A stretch of 64,000 nucleotides of DNA from Herbaspirillum aquaticum (GCF_002213425.1 NZ_NJGV01000009.1:179802-243801), one strand, 5' to 3'; counted from the stretch's first letter, positions 1-9,741 are shown. Notes: a model not told the origin generated them from the letters alone. Made by a program: numbers and translations.

Positions 1-741
1 GAAGGTATAGACCGCGACCTTCCAGAAATCCACCTTCACGCCCGACAGGCGCAGCGCTTCCTCGTTGCTGCCCAGGGCAAAGGTATAGCGTCCGAACACC
101 GTCTTGTTGAGGATGACCGAGGCCGCGATGGCGACGATGAACAGGATCAGCACCGCATTGGGAATGGGCAGCGAGGGAATGAGCTCGCCGATCAACGAAT
201 CCTGGGCGATGGCCGAGAAGCCCTCGGTATCGTTGAAGTAGATCGGGCGCGTACCGGAGATCACCAGCGACAGGCCCTTCAACAGCATCATCATGCCCAG
301 CGTGGCAATGAAGGGCGGCACCTTCAGCTTGGCGATCACCATGCCGGAGATCCAGCCTGAGAGCGCGCCGAAGAAGATCGCCGCCGCAATGCCCAGCGGC
401 AGCGGCATGCCCCAGTTGGTCAGCACCACACCGGCCATGACGGCACAGAAGGTCATCATGGTGCCCACCGACAGGTCGATGCCGGACGTGATGATGACGT
501 AGGTGCAGGCAATGGCCAGCACGCCGTTGACGGCGGTGGACTGCAGGATGCTGACCAGGTTGTCCACCTCCATGAAGTTGGGCGAGGCGAAGCTGAAGAA
601 CAGGATCATCAGCAGCAGGCTGGCAAAGGCCAGCAGCTTCTGGCGCGCCGCCGGATTGAAGAAGCGGGCGCGTAGGCCCGAGGGGGAAGCGGTATTGGCC
701 ATGGTGGATGCGGAAGGGGCGGAGTGGATTTGGTTTGCCAT
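1..741 (-). CDS. Sugar ABC transporter permease (RbsC/CUT2 family), partial at the left edge
   Basis: The reverse strand reads an open frame of 247 codons from an ATG at 741 to the window edge, so the C-terminus is missing. The product starts MANQIHSAPS and has a cytoplasmic N-terminus of about 35 residues followed by hydrophobic helices. The family landmark ITSGIDLSVGT is present, as are the later blocks PPFIATLGMMML and FGRYTFALGSNEEA that are typical of ribose/rhamnose-type permeases. It lies 71 bases after the ATPase gene, whose partner it must be. No binding protein for this pair is inside the window; it may lie further left. The substrate is unproven, but L-fucose is likely because the fucose oxidation operon is immediately upstream on the same strand. 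Confidence 0.9.
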   Translation of the reverse strand, partial: MANQIHSAPSASTMANTASPSGLRARFFNPAARQKLLAFASLLLMILFFSFASPNFMEVDNLVSILQSTAVNGVLAIACTYVIITSGIDLSVGTMMTFCAVMAGVVLTNWGMPLPLGIAAAIFFGALSGWISGMVIAKLKVPPFIATLGMMMLLKGLSLVISGTRPIYFNDTEGFSAIAQDSLIGELIPSLPIPNAVLILFIVAIAASVILNKTVFGRYTFALGSNEEALRLSGVKVDFWKVAVYTF

Positions 742-783
742 GATCGGTGTGTCTCTCTTGTCAGGTCTTGGGGCCCGGTGTTG

Positions 784-811
784 CTTGTGACTTGTGGCCT
801 GTGGCTTGCGG
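784..811. repeat. Imperfect 7-base tandem repeat between ATPase and permease genes
   Basis: Four adjacent heptamers (CTTGTGA, CTTGTGG, CCTGTGG, CTTGCGG) fill the start of the gap between the ATPase stop and the permease start. The first two and the last two differ by single bases. The repeat is short and imperfect, so chance cannot be excluded. Confidence 0.4.
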
Positions 812-812
812 C

Positions 813-2375
813 TTATTGCGCCACGGCCGATTCGCGCTGCGTGGCCAGTTGCATGATGTTTTCCTGGGTGGCGTCGGCACGTGCCAGTTCACCCGTGACG
901 CGGCCCTCGCACATGACCAGGATGCGGTGGCTCATGCGCAGCACCTCGGGCAGCTCGGAGGAAATCATCACGATGGCCTTGCCCTGTTCGGCCAGGGCAT
1001 CGAGCAGCTTGTAGATCTCGCTCTTGGCACCGATGTCGATGCCGCGCGTGGGCTCATCGAAGAACAGGATGTCGCAGTCGCGCAGCAGCCACTTGGCAAT
1101 CACGATCTTCTGCTGGTTGCCGCCCGAGAGCAGGCGCGCCTGCTGCTCCACCGAGGGGGTCTTGATGGCCAGCTGGCGCACGTAGCCCTGTGCCACTTCG
1201 CGGATGGCGCGCTGGTCCATGAAGCCGGCCTTGGTGAAGCGGCCCATGCTGGAGAGCGCGATGTTGGCCTGCACGTCCATGCCCACGGCCAACCCGAAAT
1301 GCTTGCGGTCTTCCGACAGGTAGCCGATGCCATGCGCCACTGCATCGGCCGGCTGGCGGATCACGGCCTTGCCGCCGTGGATGATGATCTCGCCCGACTC
1401 CAGCGGATCGGCACCGAAGATGGCGCGCGCCACCTCGGTGCGACCCGCGCCCATGAGGCCGGCAAAACCGAGGATTTCGCCCCGCCGCAATTGGAAGCTG
1501 ACGTCACGGATGGCGCGGCCGCGATTGAGCCCGCGCACCTCCAGCACGACCTCGTTGCCGGATGTATCGGGCGGCATGCGTTGCTCGCCATCGAGCGCGC
1601 GGCCCACCATCATGGAGATGATGGTGTCCATGGAGGTGCCCTGCATGGGGACGGTAGCGATGTACTTGCCATCGCGCATGACGCTGACGCGATCGGCGAT
1701 CTGGCGCAGCTCGTCCATCTTGTGGGAGATGTAGACGATGCCCACGCCCTCGGCCTGCAGGTCGCGGATGATGCGGAACAGCTCGGCGATTTCGGCGTTG
1801 TTCAGGGCCGCGGTCGGCTCATCCATGATCAGTACGCGCGAATCGAAGGAGAGCGCCTTGGCGATCTCCACCATCTGCTGGCGCGCCACGGTGAGCTCGC
1901 CCACCGGCGTGCGCGGATCCATGTCCAGCCGCATGCGCGCGAAGATGGCCGCAGCCTGGCGATTCAGTTGTTCTTCGTCGATGATGAGGCCGAAGCCCTT
2001 GCGCGGCTCGCGGCCGATGAAGATGTTCTGCGCCGCTGACAGGTGGTTCATCAGGTTCAATTCCTGATGGATGATGCCGATGCCCAGCGCCTGCGCCTGG
2101 CGCGGCTCGGCGATTTCCACCGGCTTGCCGTCGAGCAGGATGTCGCCGCTGTCGCGCTGGTAGACGCCGGAGAGGATCTTCATCAGCGTGGATTTGCCGG
2201 CGCCGTTCTCGCCCATCAGGGCGTGGACTTCACCGGCCACCAGTTCGAACTGGCAATTGTCCAGCGCCAGCACGCCGGGAAAGCGCTTGCTGACATTGCG
2301 CAGGAGAATCAGCGGTGTAGCCGCTGCCGTCGCTCCTGCGCGGGCTGTTGTCTCGTGTTCTTGTTGCATGCTCAC
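813..2375 (-). CDS. Sugar ABC transporter ATP-binding protein (RbsA-like, two NBDs)
   Basis: This is a 520-residue tandem ATPase of the ribose-type importers. The first nucleotide-binding domain has Walker [10 protein letters not shown] and Walker [12 protein letters not shown]. The second has the usual degenerate Walker A (GLMGAGRTE), signature LSGGNQQK and an intact Walker [13 protein letters not shown]. Length matches RbsA-type proteins (about 500). It is followed after 71 bases by the permease gene, and it is preceded by a 168-base gap that separates it from the fucose oxidation operon and contains an inverted repeat. The two groups may therefore be transcribed separately or be linked by readthrough. 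Fucose or rhamnose transport is an inference from context only. Confidence 0.92.
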   Translation of the reverse strand: MSMQQEHETTARAGATAAATPLILLRNVSKRFPGVLALDNCQFELVAGEVHALMGENGAGKSTLMKILSGVYQRDSGDILLDGKPVEIAEPRQAQALGIGIIHQELNLMNHLSAAQNIFIGREPRKGFGLIIDEEQLNRQAAAIFARMRLDMDPRTPVGELTVARQQMVEIAKALSFDSRVLIMDEPTAALNNAEIAELFRIIRDLQAEGVGIVYISHKMDELRQIADRVSVMRDGKYIATVPMQGTSMDTIISMMVGRALDGEQRMPPDTSGNEVVLEVRGLNRGRAIRDVSFQLRRGEILGFAGLMGAGRTEVARAIFGADPLESGEIIIHGGKAVIRQPADAVAHGIGYLSEDRKHFGLAVGMDVQANIALSSMGRFTKAGFMDQRAIREVAQGYVRQLAIKTPSVEQQARLLSGGNQQKIVIAKWLLRDCDILFFDEPTRGIDIGAKSEIYKLLDALAEQGKAIVMISSELPEVLRMSHRILVMCEGRVTGELARADATQENIMQLATQRESAVAQ

Positions 2376-2513
2376 CTCGGATGCGGATGCATTGCCGGCC
2401 TGGGCGGGACCATGGCCATCGTCTGCGCGACTCTTCGTTCGCTGCTGTTGGGGGACTGCGTTGACTGCCTGCTTCCTACTGTACCGCCTTGCGAAAAACT
2501 TAGAAAGCGATTT

Positions 2514-2531
2514 GCAAAGTCTAAACTTTGC
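2514..2531. promoter_or_regulatory. Perfect inverted repeat GCAAAGT-ctaa-ACTTTGC
   Basis: Seven-base perfect arms with a four-base spacer lie in AT-rich sequence between the mutarotase stop and the ATPase start. It could be an operator for the transporter genes or a weak transcript end. No long T-run follows on the minus strand, which argues against an intrinsic terminator. Confidence 0.4.
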
Positions 2532-2543
2532 GACACTGAAAAC

Positions 2544-2888
2544 TTAATCTTCCTGCGCGCCCAGATCGAAGATGCGCGTCATCGGCACCCACTTCTGTCC
2601 GGCCGGGGTCCACGGCGTGGGCGCCTGGAAGCGCCACATCAGCTCTTCCCACGCCCGCACCTTGGGGTCGCTTTCGCTTGCGGCCGCCATGGCAGCGGCG
2701 TCGAAGACGCTGTCATCGGTTTCCATCACCATCATCATGCGCGTGCCCAGGCGGTAGATCTCCATGCCGGTCACGCCCTGGCGGCGCAGGTGATCCGCAA
2801 TCTCGGGCCAGATGCGCTGGTGATGCCGCTCATACTCGGCGATGAGGGCCGGATCATCCTTGAGGTCGAGGGCCAGTACGGTACGCAT
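2544..2888 (-). CDS. L-fucose/L-rhamnose mutarotase (RhaM/DUF718 family)
   Basis: This 114-residue protein belongs to the small dimeric alpha+beta-barrel mutarotases that interconvert alpha and beta anomers of 6-deoxy sugars. Visible family marks are LDLKDDPALIAEYERHH, IWPEI near residues 29-33, MEIYRLGTRMMMVMET and the aromatic run FQAPTPW. The length agrees with RhaM (about 104-115). It lies only 7 bases after the L-fucose dehydrogenase gene and after L-fuconate dehydratase in the same operon. Fucose is therefore the more likely substrate than rhamnose, since no rhamnose isomerase or aldolase genes are nearby. Confidence 0.85.
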   Translation of the reverse strand: MRTVLALDLKDDPALIAEYERHHQRIWPEIADHLRRQGVTGMEIYRLGTRMMMVMETDDSVFDAAAMAAASESDPKVRAWEELMWRFQAPTPWTPAGQKWVPMTRIFDLGAQED

Positions 2889-2895
2889 GGCGGCC

Positions 2896-3690
<795 letters not shown>

Positions 3691-3715
3691 TCATCTTGTG
3701 ATGGGGGAGCCGGCC

Positions 3716-4993
3716 TCAGCCCCGGAAGCGGTACTGCTCCAGGGAAGCGGGCTTCATTTCGATCGAAAATCCCGGCAAGGCAGGCGGCATGTAGGCGGCA
3801 TTGCGGATCACGCAGGGATCCACGAAGTGTTCGTGCAGGTGATCCACGTATTCGGTCACGCGCCCTTCCTTGCTGCCGGAAATGCACAGGTAGTCGATCA
3901 TCGACAGGTGCTGCACATACTCGCACAGGCCCACGCCACCGGCATGCGGGCAGACCACCTTGCCGTATTTGGCGGCCATCAGCATGACGGCCAGGATCTC
4001 ATTGACGCCACCGAGGCGGCAGGAATCGATCTGCACCACGTCGATGGCATCGCGCATAATGAACTGCTTGAACAGCACGCGGTTCTGGCACATCTCGCCG
4101 GTGGCGACCTTGACCGCGCCGATGCCTGCGCGGATCTTGCGGTGGCCTTCCACGTCATCCGGACTGGTCGGCTCCTCAATGAACCAGGGTTGCGCGAAGG
4201 CCAGCTCGTTGACCCAGTCGATGGCCTGGTCCACTTCCCATACCTGGTTGGCATCGATCATCAGGTTGCGGCCAGGGCCCAGCACTTCGCGGGCGATGCG
4301 CACGCGGCGCTTGTCGTCTTCGAGGTCGCGGCCGACCTTGAGCTTGACGTAGTTGAAGCCCTGGTCGATGGCTTCCTGGCACAGGCGGCGCAGCTTGGCA
4401 TCGTCATAGCCCAGCCAGCCGGCCGAGGTGGTGTAGCAGGGATAGCCTTCCTGCTCCAGGATCCGCAGGCGTTCGGCCTTGCCGGCCTCCTTTTCGCGCA
4501 GCAGGGCCAGCGCTTCGTCCGGGGTGATGCAATCGGTGATGTAGCGGAAGTCGATGGTACGCACCAGTTCCTCGGGCGACATCTCGGCCACCAGTTTCCA
4601 CACCGGCTTGCCCGCAGCCTTGGCCCACAGGTCCCAGGCGGCATTGACCACCGCGCCGGTGGCCAGGTGGATGGCGCCCTTGTCCGGGCCGATCCAGCGC
4701 AGCTGGCTGTCGGAGGTGACGTGGCGCCAGAAGCGGCCCATGTCGGCGGCAATCCAGTCCAGCTCCAGGCCCACCACCAGGTGCTCCATGGCGCGGATGG
4801 CGGCACAGCAGATCTCGTTGCCACGGCCGATGGTGAAGGTCAGGCCGTGGCCCTTCAGTTGCTCATTGTCGGTATCGAGGATGACGTAGGCGGCGGAATA
4901 ATCCGGGTCCGGATTCATGGCGTCCGAACCATCCAGCGATTGCGAAGTGGGGAAGCGTACGTCCAGCACGCGCAGGGCAGTAATCTTGGTCAT
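3716..4993 (-). CDS. fucD: L-fuconate dehydratase (enolase superfamily)
   Basis: This 425-residue enolase-superfamily enzyme dehydrates L-fuconate to 2-keto-3-deoxy-L-fuconate. Recognisable parts are the N-terminal capping region with SQSLDGSDAMNPDPDYSAAY, the barrel motif YVKLKVG with its catalytic lysines, the metal ligands in MIDANQ, FIEEPTSPDD and VATGEMC, and the general acid-base region CPHAGGVGLCEYVQHLSM. The length fits characterised fuconate dehydratases (about 430-440). It is the first gene of the operon and is divergent from the IclR gene across 360 bases. The downstream steps (keto-deoxy-fuconate dehydrogenase and hydrolase) are not in this operon. Confidence 0.93.
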   Translation of the reverse strand: MTKITALRVLDVRFPTSQSLDGSDAMNPDPDYSAAYVILDTDNEQLKGHGLTFTIGRGNEICCAAIRAMEHLVVGLELDWIAADMGRFWRHVTSDSQLRWIGPDKGAIHLATGAVVNAAWDLWAKAAGKPVWKLVAEMSPEELVRTIDFRYITDCITPDEALALLREKEAGKAERLRILEQEGYPCYTTSAGWLGYDDAKLRRLCQEAIDQGFNYVKLKVGRDLEDDKRRVRIAREVLGPGRNLMIDANQVWEVDQAIDWVNELAFAQPWFIEEPTSPDDVEGHRKIRAGIGAVKVATGEMCQNRVLFKQFIMRDAIDVVQIDSCRLGGVNEILAVMLMAAKYGKVVCPHAGGVGLCEYVQHLSMIDYLCISGSKEGRVTEYVDHLHEHFVDPCVIRNAAYMPPALPGFSIEMKPASLEQYRFRG

Positions 4994-5353
4994 CGGTCTC
5001 TAGCGTGGATGCCGCTGCGGTGGCGAGCCGCGGCCGGCGGGGCCCTCCGTCACGGAAAGCCGGGATGATCGTCTCCGGGGCGGGGCCCCTCTTTTGTATT
5101 TACTCACAAATAAAATATCATTTCATCTGTGAGTTGCAGAGCATAACCTCGATTATCCTCCCACTGCAGCGCCAGCCCGATGAAGTTTCCGCTCTGATTG
5201 ATATCATTTTCGGAATGACGAGCTGGGGCGATGGAATCATTCATGAAAAAATATTTCATGAATAAAATGGATTTTTCATCAAAATCACCTACAATCCGGC
5301 CCCAGAAACGCACCGTTTTTGCGATCCCGCTCCCTATTGCGCCCCGAAACGCC
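4994..5353. promoter_or_regulatory. Divergent control region between fucD and the IclR gene
   Basis: These 360 bases hold no gene. They contain the 25-base palindrome at 5239-5263, a GATATC-centred motif at 5200-5205 within TTGATATCATTTTCGG, and a wide inverted repeat ACTCACA (5102-5108) / TGTGAGT (5128-5134). Exact promoters could not be assigned. Confidence 0.6.
5239..5263. promoter_or_regulatory. Candidate IclR-family operator (perfect 10-base arms)
   Basis: The sequence ATTCATGAAA, five A/T bases, then TTTCATGAAT forms a perfect inverted repeat upstream of the chosen IclR start. Palindromes of this size are typical of IclR-family sites, so autoregulation and control of fucD are likely. 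The longest open frame of the regulator would run through this site, which supports the shorter start at 5354. Confidence 0.65.
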
Positions 5354-6205
5354 ATGCCCAGAACCCGCAAAATCAATCCTGCCGAGGCCCCTGCCATACA
5401 GACGGCCGCCGACCATGAAGAGGAAAGCGCCAGCGGCAAGACCCGCTATGCCGCGCCGGCGCTGGACAAGGGACTGGATATCCTGGAGTTGTTGAGCCGC
5501 TCGGAACAGATGCTGACCCTGAACCAGATCTCGCGACAGCTGGGGCGCAGCGTCACTGAAATCTTTCGCATGGTGGTCACGCTCGAACAGCGCGGCTACC
5601 TGGTGGCCGACAACGATCATTACCGCCTGTCGCTGAAGCTGTTCGAACTGGCGCACCATCACCAGCCGATCCGCTCACTGGTCAGCACCGCCCTGCCCCA
5701 CATGCGCGAGCTGGCCAACCGCGCCATGCAGTCCACGCACCTGACGGTCTATGAGGCGGGACGGGTGATCGTGGTGGCGCAAGTCGACAGCCCCGAACGC
5801 TGGGCCTTCGGACTGAAGGTCGGTGCGCTGGTGAGCCTGACCGATACGGCCTCGGGCCACGTGCTGCTGGCCTTCCGCGACGAGGCCGAACGCGCCGGCA
5901 TGCTGGCTGCGCACGTGCGCATGGATGGCGAACAGGAAATCGAGACGGCGCAACTGATGCGCCAGATCGAGGACACGCGCAAACGCGGCCACTCGCGCAT
6001 GGAAAGCCGGCAGATCCGCGGCGTCATCAACCTGTCCTACCCGGTGATGGGGGCCAACAACCGCATGCTGGCGGCTTTGAACGTGCCCTACATCGAACGC
6101 ATCGACAAGAAGGTCAACCCCAGCCTGGATGAGGTGCAAGGCATCGTCCAGGAAGTCTCGGCGCGGCTGTCGCGGCTGATGGGGGATTCGAGTTTCGGGT
6201 CCTGA
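5354..6205 (+). CDS. IclR-family transcriptional regulator
   Basis: From the ATG at 5354 the product has 283 residues, the usual IclR size. It has an N-terminal tail of about 35 residues, a winged helix (YAAPALDKGLDILELL, LTLNQISRQLGRSVTEIFRMVVTLEQRGYL), then the IclR effector domain with TVYEAGRVIVVAQVDSP, SLTDTASGHVLLAF and VINLSYPV. It is divergent from fucD and so probably controls the fucose genes in response to a sugar acid. A longer frame opens at 5231, but it would cross the palindromic operator and has no better ribosome site. The ribosome site at 5354 is weak, so this start is probable but not certain. Confidence 0.88.
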   Translation: MPRTRKINPAEAPAIQTAADHEEESASGKTRYAAPALDKGLDILELLSRSEQMLTLNQISRQLGRSVTEIFRMVVTLEQRGYLVADNDHYRLSLKLFELAHHHQPIRSLVSTALPHMRELANRAMQSTHLTVYEAGRVIVVAQVDSPERWAFGLKVGALVSLTDTASGHVLLAFRDEAERAGMLAAHVRMDGEQEIETAQLMRQIEDTRKRGHSRMESRQIRGVINLSYPVMGANNRMLAALNVPYIERIDKKVNPSLDEVQGIVQEVSARLSRLMGDSSFGS

Positions 6206-6259
6206 ATCCGGACCCGGTGGAAGAGTTGCGTGCGGGGAGGCCGCACGCGCGTGGCGGCC

Positions 6260-7141
6260 TCAGCCGGCGAAGCGCACTTCGGGCAAGCCGCGCACATCCA
6301 GTCCCGGCACGCTGAAGAGGCCTCCGGCGAGCGCATCCTCGGCGCGCTGTTCGGCGCTCATGCCCTCGTAGGCGGTGGTCACGAACAAGGTATCCAAGGC
6401 CGCACCGCCGAAAGCCACGCAGGAAGGCTGCGCCGTGGGCATGTCGATGATGCGGTCAATGCGGCCATCCGGCGCGAAACGCACCACGCGCGCACCACCC
6501 CACTGGGCATTCCACAGGTAGCCGTCCGCATCGACGGTCGACCCATCGGGGCCGCCCGGCTGCTGCGCCAGGTCGGCGAAGAGGCGCTGATGGCCCACCG
6601 CACCGCTGGCGGTGTCGTAATCACACACCATGATCTTGCCGGCCATGGAGTCGCAGTGATACATCAGCTTGCCATCGAGGCTGAAGCAGATGCTGTTGGA
6701 AATGGCGATGCCCGGCAGCGCCAGGCGCTCCAGGCTCAGGTCGGCATTGAGGCGATAGAAGCTGGCGATGGGGGCGCGGCCCGCATCTTCATTGAGCGTA
6801 CCGAAGACGAAGCGGCCCTGGCGATCGCAGCGACCATCGTTCAGGCGCGTGCTCGGCAGGTCATCTTCGATGCGGCAGATCGGGCTGATTTTCCCGCTAT
6901 CCAGCTCGAAGAAGGCCAGGCGCGAGGCCAGTCCGATCAGCAGGCGCTGCGGATCGGCCGTGAAGGCAAAGCAGCACAGGCGTTCCGGCATGGCCCAGCT
7001 GCGGGTGGCACCGCTGGCGGGATCATGGTTCCACAGGCGGGAAGCATGGATATCGGTCCAGAAGACCGTCTGCGAGCGCTCGCACCACAGCACGCCTTCG
7101 CCCAGTTCATGATGTCCGTCGACCAGCAATTGCGCATTCAT
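6260..7141 (-). CDS. SMP-30/gluconolactonase family sugar lactonase
   Basis: This 293-residue six-bladed propeller protein is of the SMP-30 family, which hydrolyses aldono-lactones to aldonates. It shows the metal-site regions LGEGVLW near the N-terminus, RLNDGRCDRQGRF in the middle, and GGPDGSTVDADGYLWNAQ. The start MNAQLL at 7141 is preferred over an ATG 18 bases earlier because GGCGGAA lies upstream. Substrate could be L-arabinono-, D-galactono- or L-fucono-lactone; the surrounding operons each make such a lactone and none carries its own lactonase. It is convergent with the IclR gene, and a terminator separates it from the porin, so it has its own promoter. Confidence 0.85.
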   Translation of the reverse strand: MNAQLLVDGHHELGEGVLWCERSQTVFWTDIHASRLWNHDPASGATRSWAMPERLCCFAFTADPQRLLIGLASRLAFFELDSGKISPICRIEDDLPSTRLNDGRCDRQGRFVFGTLNEDAGRAPIASFYRLNADLSLERLALPGIAISNSICFSLDGKLMYHCDSMAGKIMVCDYDTASGAVGHQRLFADLAQQPGGPDGSTVDADGYLWNAQWGGARVVRFAPDGRIDRIIDMPTAQPSCVAFGGAALDTLFVTTAYEGMSAEQRAEDALAGGLFSVPGLDVRGLPEVRFAG

Positions 7142-7224
7142 CGGGATTCCGCCTACCAATCAAGTCAATGAAACAAACGATATAAATTGTTTGAAGGACG
7201 CCATGAAACGTCCGTCACAACGAC

Positions 7225-7250
7225 AAAAAAGGGTGGGCTTGCGCCCACCC
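7225..7250 (-). terminator. Intrinsic terminator of the porin gene
   Basis: GGGTGGGC and GCCCACCC form a perfect 8-base stem with a TTGC loop. On the minus strand it is followed by six T residues. It lies about 55 bases beyond the porin stop. Confidence 0.85.
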
Positions 7251-7303
7251 TCAACTACATCAAGACCACCTCAGGAAGGATTACATTACTGCTGTTCGTT
7301 GCA

Positions 7304-8425
7304 TCAGAACGAGTGGGCGATACCGAAGTAACCGCCGGTCTGATTGGTGCCCTTGCCACCGCCGGTGGAGCTGTCTGCTTCCAGCGAATAGTTGGCGTTG
7401 TTGCCATTGCGCATGGTGCCAGCGCCCACGTACAGCAGGGTGCGCTTGGACAGGAAGTAGTTCACGCCGGCCATGAACAGGTTGGCGCTACCGTTACCAT
7501 TGTTCGCATTGACGTGGAACACCGAGCCGACCAGTTGCAGTTGCGAGGTCACGTCGTAGTTCGCACCCAGCCAGTAATGGTTAACGCGATCCGGTGCGCC
7601 GCTGGCGACGTTGACATCGGGCGCACGCAGGTTCTCATAGCCCAGGAACAGCTTGAGCTTGTCGATCTTGTAGGTACCGCCCAGGATCAACTCTTTGGAG
7701 GTGTCATACACGTCGGTGTAGCGACCGTTGGGGTCACGCACCACGTCATAGATACCGCGCAGCTCCAGGCCATTGTTCTGGTAGACCAGGGACAGACCGT
7801 CCTTGCGACCGTACTTGGTGCTGGTACCACCCTTGCTGAACGAGCCCGCTGCTTCACCCAGGCTGGTCTGCAGGGTAGCGCCGAAACCACCGAAAGTCGG
7901 GGTGGTGTACTCGATCACGTTGCTGGCGCCGGGCCAGTTACGACCGCGCACCAGGTTGGCGGTGCCGATCCATTGCTGGCCGGTCGGATCGAGGAACCAG
8001 ACGTCATTGTTGATGAACAGGTTCTTACCCAGCTTCAGGGTACCGGCGTTAGCCGACGACAGACCGACGTAGGAACGACGGTTGAACAGTGAGGTACCGT
8101 TGATGTCGGTACCGTTCAGGCCGCCGGTGGTGGAGCCAAAACCGGACTCCAGCAGGAAGAAGGCATTGGTACCGCCGCCCAGATCTTCCGTACCCTTGAA
8201 GCCGATCATGCTGGTGCCCCACTGGTTGCTGGCCGAACGAACGCGAGTACCAGTGGTACCGGAGCCGTCATTCTTGGGAACGTTGGTCATGATGTCCACA
8301 CCGGCGACCACGCGGCCGTAGATGGTGACACTGCTTTGCGCCTGCGCCTGTGCCGAGAACGCACCCATCAGCGCGAGCGCGCACAGGGTCTTTGCTCCAA
8401 TAAAGGATGGCTTCACTTGCTTCAT
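7304..8425 (-). CDS. Outer-membrane porin (Gram-negative OmpC-like)
   Basis: The product is 373 residues from MKQVKPSFIG, with GGAGA before the ATG at 8425. A cleavable signal peptide ends at AQAQA, and the mature chain begins QSSVTIYGRVVAGVDIM, the standard start of betaproteobacterial trimeric porins. The chain ends in phenylalanine (YFGIAHSF), as needed for barrel assembly, and has NRRSYVGLSSANAGTLKLGK, the usual region ahead of the constriction loop. A longer open frame to 8536 adds 37 unlikely residues. Its position between a sugar lactonase and a GbpR-like regulator suggests, but does not prove, a role in sugar entry across the outer membrane. Confidence 0.92.
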   Translation of the reverse strand: MKQVKPSFIGAKTLCALALMGAFSAQAQAQSSVTIYGRVVAGVDIMTNVPKNDGSGTTGTRVRSASNQWGTSMIGFKGTEDLGGGTNAFFLLESGFGSTTGGLNGTDINGTSLFNRRSYVGLSSANAGTLKLGKNLFINNDVWFLDPTGQQWIGTANLVRGRNWPGASNVIEYTTPTFGGFGATLQTSLGEAAGSFSKGGTSTKYGRKDGLSLVYQNNGLELRGIYDVVRDPNGRYTDVYDTSKELILGGTYKIDKLKLFLGYENLRAPDVNVASGAPDRVNHYWLGANYDVTSQLQLVGSVFHVNANNGNGSANLFMAGVNYFLSKRTLLYVGAGTMRNGNNANYSLEADSSTGGGKGTNQTGGYFGIAHSF

Positions 8426-8796
8426 GAATAGTCTCCGTGGATATTGCCGTTTAAAATTTTTTTCGTCGGTGGGCTTGGCCGTGCAGCGTTGCACTTCAGA
8501 CCCCTGGATCCTGACGGACTCCTGACAGTCTCCCAACTTGTTGTTTTTGATGCTGCCCGACCTTCTCTTCTTTCATCCCGCTGCTGCGCTGGTTGTCTCC
8601 TGTACAGCCCGGAATGTGGCTAGATACTAAGTATTCAGTTCATGTCTTTCCAATGAAATCTTTAGCAATTCCGATATGCGATTTGATATCATCAATTCCT
8701 AATAAAAAAACGATTGAAAAAATTTAGAATCCATTTCGTAAATAGGTGTGAGTGCCTATTTACGAAATGGGTTCTAAAAACCGTCCCCGGAGACTT
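8426..8796. promoter_or_regulatory. Divergent control region between porin and LysR genes
   Basis: These 371 bases hold no credible gene. They become AT-rich toward the LysR side and contain a GATATC motif (8685-8690, in ATTTGATATCATC) and the long inverted repeat at 8723-8778. Confidence 0.55.
8723..8778. repeat. Long inverted repeat (24-base arms, one mismatch) before the LysR gene
   Basis: The left arm 8723-8746 and right arm 8755-8778 are reverse complements except at one position, with an 8-base loop (TGTGAGTG). The repeat ends 18 bases before the LysR start codon. It may be an operator, a leader-RNA hairpin or, read on the minus strand where TTTTTT follows, a terminator. Confidence 0.8.
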
Positions 8797-9738
8797 ATGA
8801 AAAACAGTGACCCGAACTGGTTTCTGCGGGCGCGATTGAAGACCCGCCAACTCCTTCTGCTGATCGCTCTCGACGACACCCGCAACATCCACCGCGCTGC
8901 CAGCGAGCTGAACATGACGCAGCCGGCTGCTTCCAAGCAACTCAAGGACCTCGAAGACATGCTGGGCGTGTCGCTGTTCGAGCGCCTGCCGCGCGGCATG
9001 CGGCCCACCATCTATGGCGAGGCCATGATCCGCCATGCGCGCATGGCCCTGACCAGCCTGTCCAAGGCCCATGAGGACATCGTGGCCCTGAAGTCCGGCC
9101 TGTCCGGCCAGGTCGATGTGGGCGTGATCCTCTCGCCCGGCATGGCCCTGTTGCCGCCAGCCATCGCGCGGGTCAAGGAACAGGCCCCGATGCTGCGCAT
9201 CGGCGTGGAGATGGAAAGCAGCAACATCCTGCTCTCACGCCTGCTGCACGGCGAGCTGGACTTCATCATCGGCCGCATCCTGGACGAGGAAGCCCGCGGC
9301 GGACTGCTCTATGAGGAGCTGGCTGACGAGCCGGTGTGCGCCGTGGCGCGCGTGGGCCACCCCTTCCACACCCGTACCGACCTGAGCCTGGCCGACCTGG
9401 CCAGCGAGGCCTGGATCATGGCCCCCAAGGGCAGCATCCTGCGCGCACGCTGCGACCAGATGTTCCGTGAGCAAGGCCTGGCACCGCCCTCCAACGTGGT
9501 CGACACGACCGCCATCCTGTTCATCACCAGCCTGTTGCAGCAGACCGATTTCATCTACGCCATGCCCACCGAGGTGGCGCGCTATTACACCCAGGCCCGC
9601 CTGATGGACATCCTGCCCATCGAGCTGCCCTGCCGCATGGCCGGCTTTGGCATCATCACGCGCCAGGACAACCTGCTCTCGCCAGGGGCCAACCTGGTAC
9701 TGCAAGCCATCCGTGAAGTGGCCAAAATGATCTACTGA
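8797..9738 (+). CDS. LysR-family regulator, GbpR-like
   Basis: This LysR protein has 313 residues from the ATG at 8797, which has CCGGAGA just upstream; the open frame continues 15 codons further but would start inside the inverted repeat. The N-terminal helix-turn-helix reads RNIHRAASELNMTQPAASKQLKDLEDMLGVSLFER, and the effector domain follows. The opening WFLRARLKTRQLLLLIALDD resembles GbpR, the regulator next to the ChvE-type sugar-binding gene in Agrobacterium-like bacteria. Because a ChvE-GguAB operon lies just beyond, it probably senses galactose, arabinose or fucose-like sugars and controls that operon. Confidence 0.85.
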   Translation: MKNSDPNWFLRARLKTRQLLLLIALDDTRNIHRAASELNMTQPAASKQLKDLEDMLGVSLFERLPRGMRPTIYGEAMIRHARMALTSLSKAHEDIVALKSGLSGQVDVGVILSPGMALLPPAIARVKEQAPMLRIGVEMESSNILLSRLLHGELDFIIGRILDEEARGGLLYEELADEPVCAVARVGHPFHTRTDLSLADLASEAWIMAPKGSILRARCDQMFREQGLAPPSNVVDTTAILFITSLLQQTDFIYAMPTEVARYYTQARLMDILPIELPCRMAGFGIITRQDNLLSPGANLVLQAIREVAKMIY

Positions 9739-9741
9739 TCC

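Noticed and set aside
747..2039. Plus-strand open frame of 430 codons opposite the importer ATPase
   Set aside because: Low-complexity antisense translation over a clear RbsA-type ATPase with intact motifs.
2544..2888. The mutarotase as evidence for an L-rhamnose operon
   Set aside because: The adjacent enzymes are L-fucose dehydrogenase and L-fuconate dehydratase, and no rhamnose isomerase, kinase or aldolase is present.
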